From assembly GCA_033980235.1 (NCBI GenBank), contig CM067067.1, forward strand, positions 9,198,047 through 9,262,046: a DNA stretch of 64,000 bases. The letters are read 5' to 3'. Source of the stretch: Diadema setosum. Its lineage: Eukaryota > Echinodermata > Echinoidea > Diadematoida > Diadematidae. Below, one piece after another: positions 1 through 12,100 of the stretch (the stretch's first letter is position 1; each line of letters opens with the position of its first letter). Both the position numbers and the translations under genes were made by a program. The notes below the pieces were generated by a model that saw only the letters and a list, made by a program, of their open reading frames with translations, had not been told where the DNA came from and did no database searches.

Positions 1-41
<41 letters not shown>
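1..41. repeat. (AT)n microsatellite at window edge
   Basis: Uninterrupted AT dinucleotide run. It is cut by the window boundary, so its real length is unknown. Confidence 0.97.
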
Positions 42-43
<2 letters not shown>

Positions 44-1150
44 AGCGAAGAGATGGATTAGGAAACACAGCTGGAGAAAGAGATATTTGCGAATTCCATG
101 TGTTTCTGCAGGAAAAGGGAACCTGAACATTTTTTTATAAAGTCAAGCTTCAAAACAATTTTCTACCTTAAATATAATTCATAGCTGCGCATACGTATCA
201 GAGACTCCATTATGTTTACTGGGACATTGAGTTGCCTTTTATGTTATTCACTTTACCGTGGTCGCTTGCGTCGATAAAGATAAACAAACAAACAAACAAA
301 AAACATCAAACAAATGAATGAATGATTCCTGTTTTGTGAATCTGAACACACAACAAAAATGCAATACAGAGTTCCATAAAATGGTAACCACGTGAATAAC
401 AACATCATTTAAAGATCATATCCCTTCTGCAAACGCAACAAAATTTTGCATGGTTGAAGAATGATGTCTCCAAACATCTTGTTAGAAATCTCAAGGAAAT
501 ACACCACTAAGTTAAAATAAAAAAAAAAGAAATGAGAAACTAACCCCATGTCACTCGAGAACACGCTCTTCTTTTATACCTAGAACAACGGTTGGAATGT
601 TTTTCGGGGTCCCGATAGAGTCACTGGGAATCAATAGTATTGTTTTCTCTTCCATCGTAAAGAAGTTTCCAGTTTTATCATTCTGAGGAAGGGTCTGAAT
701 TACCTACCTCTGTGCAATGTACTGACCTATTAAAGGACACACGAACTTTAAAGTCTCAGAGTGGGGGATCTTATACTGCCTTTTAGCCCGTGGAATGACA
801 AAGTTAAGTACGGGTAATGCCGTTGAGGAGGAAATCTCTTTTAAACTCTTAAGCAGCTTATTAAATTTCCATCGTTCAAGTTAGAATCATGTTACCAATT
901 CTCCTATCTATTTTAACGAAACTAACAAACAAACAAACAAATAAACAATCAATCAATCAAAGAGAACATCGCTATTATAGTGAGTATAATTCTCTTAAAA
1001 TAGCGAACATTACTAGGTGAAAAAAAAAAACCTTTTAAATCATGTACACCTGTACAAAAAAAAAATTAATTGACAAAAAATATGAGAACGTAATGAAAAT
1101 GATGCAAAATGATGGTGATGATGATGATAATGATATCAGACATATTGATA
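42..1150. other. AT-rich intergenic stretch, no gene seen
   Basis: No open frame with protein-like composition is visible on either strand. The stretch holds short AAAC and CAAT runs (about 280-302 and 925-960) and A homopolymers. No RNA gene or clear regulatory cluster was recognised. Confidence 0.7.
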
Positions 1151-1155
1151 ATAAT

Positions 1156-1177
1156 GGTAGTAGAAGTAGTAGTAGTA

Positions 1178-1240
<63 letters not shown>

Positions 1241-1276
1241 TTGTGGTAGTAGTAGTTAGTAGTAGTAGTAGTAGTA
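1156..1276. repeat. (AGT)n trinucleotide microsatellite
   Basis: About 40 units of AGT/GTA with a few A or T interruptions. The open frames across it translate only to poly-Ser, poly-Val or poly-Thr runs and are artefacts of the repeat. Confidence 0.95.
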
Positions 1277-1379
1277 CACTGTAATAGAAAATGATAACAA
1301 TATATATAACAATATTGATGGTTTGATCTAGTCATTTCTATATCTATTTAATCTATCTCTCTATACCTATGTCTATAGA

Positions 1380-1620
1380 AATTTGGGATGTCGAATGTAA
1401 TAGTAAAGGCGACAAGACTCATGACTTTCAATCGTAAGTTTAGAGTTCGAGTCCTGCCAAGTGCCTGCGTCCTTCCACAAAGTGTTTCTTTACTCATCAC
1501 TCCACCCAGGTGTAAATATTGGCACCTGATATATTCAGCTTTGGTAATAATGATGATAATGACAGGACCCTCTGCAAGAACAGTAATGACAGTGATGAGA
1601 CTGCAATGGCAAAAGTAAGA
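1380..1620 (+). mobile_element. tRNA-derived SINE
   Basis: The segment has the layout of a tRNA-derived SINE. A degenerate A-box-like stretch lies near 1396-1412. A good polymerase III B box, GTTCGAGTCC, lies at 1445-1454. A tRNA-unrelated body follows, with TGCCAAGTGCCTGCGTCC and CCACCCAGGTGTAAAT, a type of body common in SINEs of marine invertebrates. The tail is a run of imperfect AAT/GAT units from about 1541. The A box is eroded, so this copy is probably no longer transcribed. The ends are approximate and no target-site duplication was resolved. Open frames on both strands here are fortuitous. Confidence 0.75.
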
Positions 1621-1875
1621 CCATATATCCAGTTTTATGTGTATATTATATATCTTCATGATTAACTATTCATAATTTTGTTGTTGGAAAAAGATGTCAA
1701 TTGAGGGAGATACGGGTATGATTTCTTTTCATTCACTAACAAATAAATGATACACAGAAGCTGGATATCTTATGCATGTGTGGCGTCTATACATGTTTTG
1801 CCATCTGACGTGTATAGGAAAGGCATAGTTCTGAAGTTGATAATAAGCATCTACTGCAGGGATGAATATTATATA

Positions 1876-1880
<5 letters not shown>

Positions 1881-1951
<71 letters not shown>
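1881..1951. repeat. (TA)n microsatellite
   Basis: About 35 TA units in an uninterrupted run. Confidence 0.97.
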
Positions 1952-1954
<3 letters not shown>

Positions 1955-4340
1955 TTATATAAATAATACGTGTTATTAGGTTTCAGATGGAAAATATTGC
2001 CAGCCTTGAATGAATTATTCAACTGCCTAGCATGGCATAAGACATTTATTTTGTGAATTTACTTGAAGATCAATCACAGAAGGAGCGCGCATTTCAAAGG
2101 CACTGTTACTAATGTTCTTTTTCACTCCCCCCCCTTTTTTTTTTTTGCGACAGACTGTGACATCGAATAAACTACTAGTATGCGACATTCTTTCTTTCTC
2201 TTTTATTCATTTTTTTTTTTACATTTCAGTGCAATGTATACTGACTCATGAATGGTGCGTTATGTTCAGAAAAATAAAGATGGAAAAAAAAATCCGCAGG
2301 TGAGTTAACAGTCTTCCAGGAAACCGTCGAGTCCAGGGTTATTTCCTTGTGCCGCCACATTCCAGGCAATAGCCAACCGCGGCTCCCATTGTGTGACGGC
2401 TTTCAAGACGTCAAAGTCCCCACAGAGAGACAGCGAAGCGTTTGCATTTATTGTTCTACTTCTCTTCCTTGTAAAGATCAAACGATGCTGTGCAGTCCCA
2501 CTCGTCAGCGCAGACGGTTGGTTATACACACGCCACAAAATGTTCATGTGTGAAGCTCTTTTCAATTCCCTTCTCCCACCCTCTCCCTCCCCCCCCCCCT
2601 CTCTTTCTGTATTCATGTTATTATCTTCATCATATGTTTATTTATGACTACATATAAGTATGTCGCCAATACCATGCATTCGTGTATTGAACTTGAAATC
2701 AGCTTTTGCATGAGCGGATACTGCAGTTGAAAAGTAAAATATAAGGAAAAAAGCATTTACACACGTTGACACGTCCAGGCAAACACACTTCGGTGTATGA
2801 GAGTTACCTCGATTTTTGCGTGTTGTTGTTTGAGTTGAGGTGGCTGAAATATCACATAGAAAGGAGGAAGGGGGGGGGGAGACAGACATGTAGCCAAGAA
2901 GAGAAAATGATGTGAGAGAAAATTATTGGAACCTGTTTCGTAACGAACCTTCATTAGGGGGGTTTCTTTATCTCTAATATTTATCATGTTTCTATTTTTC
3001 TCAAGTTCTTCACATGGAAATATTGGCCTTGTCCTCTTCTTCAACCATTTCCCTTATCCTACTTAATCTCCATTCTCTTTTACATAATATAATCATAGTA
3101 ATAATCACAATAGTAAGTGATATTAAAGATATTGATGGTAATAACAATGATAATAATGATGACAATAATGACAAGATGAAGAAGAATGTGAAGGAAGAAG
3201 AAAAGAAAAAGAAAAAGTGGAAAAAGAGAAAGAAGAAGAAAAAGTGAAAAAAACAAGACGATGATGATGATGAAGAAGAAAAGTTACGCAGTCGTACACT
3301 TATTAGCGCGGGTATAATGGATGCAAGGCTGAACAATCATACTGATATGCTAGCACAGAGAGAACACATACCATAGAGCTTATAATAAGTAGGTACGGAG
3401 AAAAATCTCGTTTATACAGACCCATACAAACAAGCAAACACACAATCAAAGATTAATATGTCTTCCGATCGCCGTAGATGGGGTAGGTTCGGTCGCCTCA
3501 GAGTAGCGCGAGCCAATGCGTTGCCAAGAGATTCTGGTATTTCAAGAGATGACGTACCGTTGCCGCTGCGATTTCCATTACGACAGATGCTCATGGAGAC
3601 GTTTGCGTCGCTCCCTTCAAACGAGTGCAACACCCAATTCATGTTCCAAGACCAATTACATTATATGTTGGAATTCACTCCGAATGTGACGACAAGGATA
3701 ATGAACACGACGCGTTACAATTCGCCACTTTGTAAATGATGAATACTAAGCCTTTCTCGCTCTCCCTCTCCCGCCATCTCTCCCTCACGCACACGCACAC
3801 CACCATTACCACTGACACACACACTCTCCCGCTCTCCTTTGAAAAGTTACGCTAGTTTTAAACCTCATAGTCACTAGAATATGAAGCGCAATGCAATGGC
3901 TTGGAGAAAATGGTGCCTCGCAATTATAACAGTCGTACGATCCAGAAAGATATAAATGTCCTTGTTCGTAATAAGTTTCTTCATTTATTGTCGGCATTCT
4001 CTCTCCTCGTGCTTCATCCACATTCACTGTGTCTCAAATCATTCGTCTTCAGTCATTTCATTACCCCCTTTTTTCCGTTTCTCTTCTTTTTTTTTCAGTT
4101 TCCAGTTTAAGTTTGTTTTATTTTGTCGACCTATGCAGATAAACTATGCAGATAAAAACGTAATATAGATTAACGATAATCAACTATGATGTTACAAATC
4201 AGTGAAAATTAAACTGATTCATAGCATGTGCACACATACAGGTATATGAAAGAAATAACATATACAGACTTGTAAACATTTACATATTTTGAGGTTTCAA
4301 GTAGAAAAGACCGTCAATAAGCAGTGTGCTCGACTGAGAT
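1952..4340. other. Intergenic stretch with two GC-richer islands, no gene supported
   Basis: Two islands stand out from the AT-rich background, about 2305-2560 and 3440-3740, each with several CpGs. Open frames of 60-105 codons cross both on both strands, but none has recognisable domains or convincing splice sites. They could be regulatory DNA or decayed exons. Homopolymers occur at 2127-2146 (C then T), 2589-2599 (C) and 2870-2879 (G). An AAG-rich block lies at 3175-3270. Confidence 0.5.
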
Positions 4341-4347
4341 GACGGCA

Positions 4348-4420
4348 TCCTCCTCCTCCTCCTCCTCCTCCTCCTCCTCCTCCTCCCCTCCTCCTCCTCC
4401 TCCTCCTCTTCCTCCTCCCC
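4348..4420. repeat. (CCT)n trinucleotide microsatellite
   Basis: About 24 TCC units with a few interruptions. Poly-Ser/poly-Pro translations come from the repeat. Confidence 0.95.
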
Positions 4421-4935
4421 TAGACGTATTTTACCAGAATTGTCAGATATCGACCAACATCATCCTGATATTCTCAGTTATCTTCATACTCCTCAACGTC
4501 AATATCACACGCATTTTCCTCTCACCATTTTGATCAACGTTGTCGTTGCTGTCATTTTTGCTTTATTAATCATATAATTCTCGTCTATTCTGATTTGCCA
4601 TTTCACCGGCCACATTAATTGTCATCGTCATCAACAACATCACCACCACTACCATCACTATCGTCACAATCATCTTCATTATCATCTCCACGATCGTCAT
4701 TATCTTCGTCTTTTTCATTCATCATAATTCTGAGTCTCCCTTCGGGTACACCAGTCATCACCTATAATGCAAACTTTGCAGTATATAGTTTTCGTCCATG
4801 TTGTTTGTCGTGTCAGTGAGTCACGGGGAGGGGGGATGGGGGGGGGGGGGGGAGTGTGACACCAGAACTTATCATACACCTTTGACCACATAATGACGAA
4901 GGTAATGAATCAATTCACTTTTACAATACTAGTTA

Positions 4936-4958
4936 TAATGATGATAATGATGATGATA

Positions 4959-5019
<61 letters not shown>

Positions 5020-5035
5020 AATAATGATGATGATG

Positions 5036-5069
<34 letters not shown>

Positions 5070-5083
5070 TAATAATAATAATG

Positions 5084-5141
<58 letters not shown>

Positions 5142-5188
5142 TAATAATAATAATAATAATGATAATAATAATAATAATAATAATAATG
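4936..5188. repeat. (AAT)n/(GAT)n compound microsatellite
   Basis: Roughly 250 bp of AAT units interspersed with GAT units. It yields long poly-Ile frames on both strands that are not genes. A 15-base G run lies just before it, at 4838-4852. Confidence 0.96.
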
Positions 5189-5232
5189 GTATTGGTAGCT
5201 AGTACCATCACATTAGATCAATGAGAATGAAA

Positions 5233-5250
5233 ATACTACTAGTACTACTA

Positions 5251-5307
<57 letters not shown>

Positions 5308-5346
5308 AACTACTACTACTACTACTACTACTACTACCACTACTAT
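5233..5346. repeat. (ACT)n trinucleotide microsatellite
   Basis: About 37 ACT/CTA units with minor interruptions. It sits only 45 bp after the preceding AAT/GAT array. Confidence 0.95.
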
Positions 5347-6259
5347 TAAAACAAGACAACAGTCATCTTAATAGTGACCTCCTGGTAAAAAGACTGAAAT
5401 TTAATTCACATTATGCAAACCATTCTTATGCAGTTAGAGACTCACACTGAGAAATAAACGTTATTGAGTAACAAAGTTACGACATAAATAGAACCATTTA
5501 CTGTCTCTGGTATGTCTGTCTGTCTGTCTGTCTTTCCCCTCACCTGTACTTTCTTTGTCATTCTTTGTCGAACTTACTGACGACGCGTTAACAGATGGAA
5601 ACAAAATTACCACCAACATATCATTGATTTATTTCGGCGGCAATAATTGTGTCTCCTTCAGCATCACATCGCGACATACCCTTGTAAGGATAAAAGTGTA
5701 CGTGTTCTAGATCTCCATTGATGACCGTGTCTTAGCCGAAACTTACCACAACATTAATTGCCTCTCCACTTTCCTCGTTAATAGATTTCACTTTCATTTT
5801 ACACAAAAAGAGAAGAGCGGTGTGATTTAGCATGGACTAGCGAGAGACCAAGGTTGCGTACTTGTGTAAATGGATAGCAGGAAATATATTGTCGGCCGCT
5901 TTTCTCACCAATCGGATTGGAAAGCAGCCTTTCTCTGGGCCAAAAGAGGAAGTGATTTTTGTGCTGTGAAGAAAAACAAAAGACAAGAAGGATAAGCTAG
6001 TTACGTGCTGCGTAAGGGTGTCCAAATATTTTCGAGAGTTGAGAAAATTGATTGATCATATAAAAAAAAACAACGACCAAGCATCCCTGACTGACGCAGA
6101 ATCATTTTCACAATTGTCTCAGAATATGAGCTGCGTGGGAAGAGTGGTGCTCACATAGTCATCGAGGACTGGGCAGTTTTCTTTTTCTTTCTGAAGACAG
6201 TGATTTCTGCACCTCTTATCTCCGGACACAGATAAGCTTTGTCTTTTCATATCACTTTT

Positions 6260-6290
<31 letters not shown>

Positions 6291-9100
6291 TTCCTGACAA
6301 GTGAAGAGAGTGTGGCGGCCGTTTTCTTCCTCGTGAACGACTCTTCGTCTTAGTGGGGACCTAGGGAAGTGGAGACGACAGTCTTGGGAACAGCATTTAG
6401 TGATGGCAAGTATTGGAATTATTTGTGCAGAACTTGACACTTTTCGATCCTTCCTTTCGACTACACTGACAAAAAGTACTTGACCTGGCAAGAGTTATTT
6501 CAACGCTACATTAAAAAAAAAAGAAACCTCACACACATGCCACAATGCACTCCAACTACTCGCGAAAAGGGGATGTTGTCAAGATCAATATTACTTAGCT
6601 GTCAACGTGCCTCTAAGTTTCATCATTTTGTTTCTTTATTTTTATTAACGTTCTTATCGGATGTAGGGATTATACCTCTCTCGTTTTCTTTCGTTTCCTT
6701 CTATATGATTCATTGTGTGCTGACATAAAAGCGCGGGGAGAAATGCCCCTTTCAAATAGAGAAATCAAGAAACGAATCAACCCTTCGATTTTTTTTTTCC
6801 TTCAAATCTTTTAGAGCTGGCATGAGAGTTCGCTGACTGAATCCGCCGTGTAGGGGCGCGAACAATGCACCGCGAAAATCAATTCCGTCTCAGCGCGCAT
6901 GCTTGATACCGTCAACGGCGCTATCCATCCCACTCGATTCCGCCTCTTTTCACAAATCAAATGCAAAGATTTCAGACTATTTCTAGCGCGAGACTTTCCT
7001 CTTCCCTTCTCCCTCTCCTTCTATATGTCGCTACTACCCTCTCTTTCCATTGCACTGCTTGTCAACCTTGCTGGACTTCAAGTTAATAACCACTACATTT
7101 GGCCCGAACGATCGTGCATGGTGTGCATCGCATTGTTGAGGAGGGCTTAATGAGGAGCAAGTAAGGGGAGCTAGCCCTCGTGATATCGGAGGGTCTCCGC
7201 CCGGGCGGTGGAGGCCGCCCGGTGCGAAGCGAAAGACGAGTGAACACTCCCGCAAGCATATTTTATTTTTCTTCGTCTTCTTTTCCGTCTTTAGTGCTAC
7301 ACGCATTATTTACAGGCGAAAATTCGACAGAATTTCATTCTTTGCGCTCGCCTGGGTTGACGTTTCTCCATTGCAGCCTAATCAAATGAGGGCGACTTGT
7401 GTAGCTTCAGATGCACAAAGGTGGAACAGAGGCAAGAGGTTGCCCCACCTCTTGAAGTGCACGATCCTCGCGAAAAAAAGTCACATCAAATACAATAGTA
7501 TTCCATGACACTTGCAGCGTCATCACTAGATCAATATTCTCGGCACAGCCTCGATAACCGTCTTTGCTCCCATTTCTTCACTCTCGATATTACTTTGATC
7601 TTGTTTAATGTGATACGAGCACACTTATGGTATACCACAGGCTTCAGTTATTCATACTTACTCTGTGCTGGACTTAAAACGAGAAACTTTGGAAAATCGA
7701 AGTTCAAGACATGTTCATTCGATGATGTACAGCATTCTTCATGATTTTATTGCATCTACTTACCTACAAGATAAATTCACTTATAAAACCATCGGTTTAA
7801 GGCCTATACTCTTTAAGACAAAGCAAGAAATTAACTTTACCTAAACATAATTCACAAAACTGTCAACGTTTCATTAAATCTGTATTATTGCAGCAAATTA
7901 TACAATCATTTGCCTATGTCTGTTAGACAATCCTGTAGCCTGACTGATTTTAACGAACGAATCAAAGAGTTGTCTGCAGCTTTAGAATTGCATACAATGC
8001 ACTTGTATAAGGTACCATAGAAGTATTCAAAATCAATTACCTGTTTTGTCAACATTTTCTTTTAATATTACCTCGTATTATCAGAGGCCTTCGATGAGTA
8101 CCCTATAAACCTTGAGGGAAGGGGGAGGGGTTGTTTTGAGTATACTCTTGAAAGGGGGCATTGTGAAAATATGGTAGTAAAATATGTTTTTTGTAAACCG
8201 AAAAGACATGTTAATTGCTATACAACGGGCTTAGAAATCATGGACCCCTTGGAAGAATACATCTTTTATGCAGTAGATCTGAAGTGGGCTATCCGCGGTA
8301 ACAGATAATTCACCCTTGATCCATGGTTCTATCATGTCATGTTCACCACTATTTACTCTTTGTCACTGTTTGTATGTGGTTTTACTGTTTCGGAAATATA
8401 AACAGACAAACAAATAAACAAACATGCCTTCTTGATATACAAGCACACTGCACACAAACCATTACTTGAATTTCCGAGCATTCGTTCTCATACAAACTGC
8501 ATGGCATTATCCTTTAAAAAAAACACACAAAAAAAAACCCAACAAAACTTTTACAAACATTTTACAATACTGTTTCACCTTCCTTCGGAAATCGCATTTG
8601 TTCACAAGCAAAACATCTAATATTATCTAATTTCCACATGTGCACATTATGATCTTTATATTATCATCGACTAAATAACACCCAGCAAAACTTGTATCTA
8701 ACTTAATCATTCGTATGATTGTATGATGCACATAATTAAATCGCTTTTTTTCCCGAAATCAATGTACAAATCATGCGAAATGTGAAATAAATGTGAGATG
8801 ATGTCATAGGCACAGGTAAACACCACTCTTGATTCCGTTCTAACGTAAATTGTTTCTTGAATGAGAGAGTCAGACAAAACAGAGATCTCTACAGCCTCAA
8901 GATAGTAAATTTTCAATGTTGCCTGATATGACATATCGAAAATTGAAAATGAGCAAACACAAATATAATGATTTATGAACTTTGAAGAAAGTAGTTGCAC
9001 AAGTAGAGACGAATGGAACATAGAGAGAAAGACGATATGGTTCAGATAGTAAGCGACATGAACACACAATTTTTAAAGTCCATCAGCAAATAAATCTCCG
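5347..9100. other. Intergenic stretch, no gene seen
   Basis: No coding region is supported. It contains a short TGTC tract (about 5513-5534), an AT run (6262-6290) and an ACAA run (8400-8425). A moderately CpG-rich block at about 6840-7340 could be regulatory; its open frames on both strands show no family resemblance. Confidence 0.6.
7201..7222. other. GC-only 8-bp perfect hairpin
   Basis: CCGGGCGG (7201-7208) and CCGCCCGG (7215-7222) are perfect reverse complements around a 6-base loop. The hairpin lies in the CpG-rich block. Function unknown. Confidence 0.7.
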
Positions 9101-12100
9101 CTACATATTGACTGCAGCAGCCATGCTAACTGAAACGGTCATAGGCACACGGGCAGGTAGGTGACCACTCTCCCGCGGCAGTCGCCGGACATTCATACCT
9201 TGTGCAGTGCGGCAACCTGCAAGCGAGGAGAGGCACATGAATCAGACAGCTGTATTATCATCTATACATAGCTTTCTTTACTGTTGCAGCCTCCTTGATG
9301 TGAATTTAGGCGCTATTTTTATACCAAAAGTACGGGGCAAACGCATTAGATCACGCTTCATTTGTCTTCGTCACCATTGCTTTCCTGTCATATTATTACA
9401 TGGCTCTTTTTCGTTCACTGACAAATACACAAAGCACGATTGCGTGAATAAAATTTGAAAGAATTAACTACATTTGGTCACACATGCGGGTGCTTCACAA
9501 CATGAAAATAAATCTCCTATACTGCCAAGGGCACTTTAAACATTTCTAGTTTTCAGGACACTCAAATTTTCGGAAATTATTCAAAAATATGATAATTCTA
9601 GTATTTATGTCATGTTTTATACCATTTTGAAGAGAATAAATTGAAATCATTCACCAATAAGATTTCATTTTGATAAACTTCACTTATCATTACAATATCT
9701 CATGCCCGATGCAAAATTTCGTATTTGAAATATAGTTACATGATTCTTAAAGAAAAATATGAAAACAGTGATAATTTTCCAACTTTACTCTTAGGATTTT
9801 CCAAATTTTCCTTCTAATTGTGTAGACTAATATTTTAGGAAACCAATACAGAAATGTCTAGATATTCATCTCTTATCATTTTTGAGATGTTTGAATAATA
9901 TTGTGAAGCATGTCCGTGTAGTCCATGGTCCTTTTTTCTAAGGAAACCCTACTGTGCAAAAACGCATATTTTGGCATCATTTTACCTGTCGAATTGCATT
10001 TTTATGATTAAACTATTTTTTTTTCTACATAGATTATAGGTGATGTAGATAGATATGTTCCACTGAAATATCATGAGCTATCGCCAAAATAGCAGCTGAT
10101 ATAATTAAAAAAAAGTACTAAATATACCGTTTCAGCCACTTAAGTATCTTCTTGCAATGATATTCTACAAGCAGTCGTAAAAGGCAGGTGAGGGTGGGGA
10201 GAGGCACGAACATGACAGCGCGAATGTAGCAAAGTGGTTGCTAGAAGATCCTATTCAGAAAACCATGCATCCATCCACCCATCATTGTTCATAGACTAGT
10301 CTATGAACATAATAGGCCTATAGAGTTGTCTTTTACTGACAGTCAAATCAGTACAAGTTACAGTCTAGTCTATGTAGCAATGTGGCTAGTCTGCGAGAAA
10401 TAGAGATAAATTAAATTGATAATTTTATAGATTGATAGATGAACAGACAGACAGATAGGCAGACAGACAGAGGGAAAAGGGAGAGAGCAGGGAAAACGAT
10501 ACAATCAACTCCACTGGACAAAGAACCACACGACTGCCATCCCTCGTGACCAATTATGGAAGCGAAACCGGGGAATTTGAGCGTGGATATAGGCTAAAGA
10601 CGCGCAACCTTTGTCGTTCGAGAGTGAAAACTCCGATGGGCGAACAAAAAGATAAAATCTATACCTGCGAAACTGGTTAATCACGCATTGTCTTGCATAT
10701 AGGACTTAGGCAAATAGTTGGGAATAGAGCAGTCTTCCTCTTAGGCACCAATCTGCTGCAGATTTTGAATTGAACAAATTCTGCAAAGTTTCGAAGTCTT
10801 TGTGACACCACATAAAATTCACCAAAAGTGGATAGAAAAGGAAAACGCACCCGGAACGAACAGAATGACCAATGCTTCAAATGCTTTCTTCGCTTCTCAC
10901 CAAGTACACTGTGCTTTGGAAATGGAAGTTGCTAATTTTCTCTCTCTCTTTACAAAACCTAATTTTTGTGACGAAAATGTACAAAAGTAAAGAAAAGATA
11001 CAAAATACGAGAAACGGGCTTGTAAATAATAACCCTGCTATAAGTTCGTTTTTCTTTTTCTTTTACACGTCGTTACCCAACATTTCGTCTGTCGCACACT
11101 TCTTACACTCTAAAAGTGATCACGTAAACGTGAGTGGGTGTTGCGAGCCAGAGGAACGCACGCATAGTTCAATACTTAATGAGAAATTTATCTCACAAAT
11201 TGTGAATTCAGCGAAAGCAGAAAGTAAATACTAGTAGAACAAAATAGTGGATATTTCAATAAAAAAAAAAAATATCTTTATGAAAAGTACACATTTTGCA
11301 TTCGAATGGTTACGGACCAGGCATCTGTTAAAGGTAGGGAATCCATTTGCATGCCTTAAATGAAGAGTTGTATAAATACAGTGGTATGTTGAAGAGAGTA
11401 TCATTTTAGAAACTCCCATAAAGTATTGAAAGTGGAAGGTAACATTTAGTACATTTTTATTGACCGTTAGATTTTGAATGGAAGATTTTTCGGAGCTCAC
11501 CGTAAATTCCAGTACATTACTAGGCTACCTTTGCAGACCCATGCACTGCATGTGTGTCCATCATGTATATTTTGTGAAGAAAGTTCATCAAAACTTACAA
11601 ACATTTCTATATACATACTTGCCACACACTCTATATGTAATTACATCAGCTCTTATACTTTTAGATTTGTGTTTATAGATAAAAAATACAGAATACTGCA
11701 ACAAAAAGGCTTAAGTGTGGCTGACACACAGAACTAGTGAGTAGTTGAGTTTTGTGCATTATTCAAATTGTAGATAACTATTGACTTCCAAATTTCTCAG
11801 CAGTGGCCTAAACAAGTCCCCTGAGGTTCATATTTAATGTTTTGCTGCATTTTGGGAGGTCTGTAAAAGGTATCCCCTACCTTTAAGAGTAATAATTTCC
11901 CCCGTCTTCTAAAAAAAAAAAAAATGTAAGTCAAGCTCTCTTTTACCATGCTAGAAAAATGGAAATAATGGTGGATTCTCTTTGTATTATTATTGTTATC
12001 CTACTGTGACATCCCGAAAAGGAGAATGGATGAGTGAAAAAAAAACACACACACACACAAAAACAAATCGGTAATTCACACACAGGTATACACATGCACC

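Noticed and set aside
3458..3739. 93-codon frame in a GC-richer island
   Set aside because: Arg-rich start and mixed composition but no domain, acceptor or donor; the opposite strand is equally open.
4933..5224. Long poly-Ile frames on both strands
   Set aside because: Produced entirely by the AAT/GAT microsatellite.
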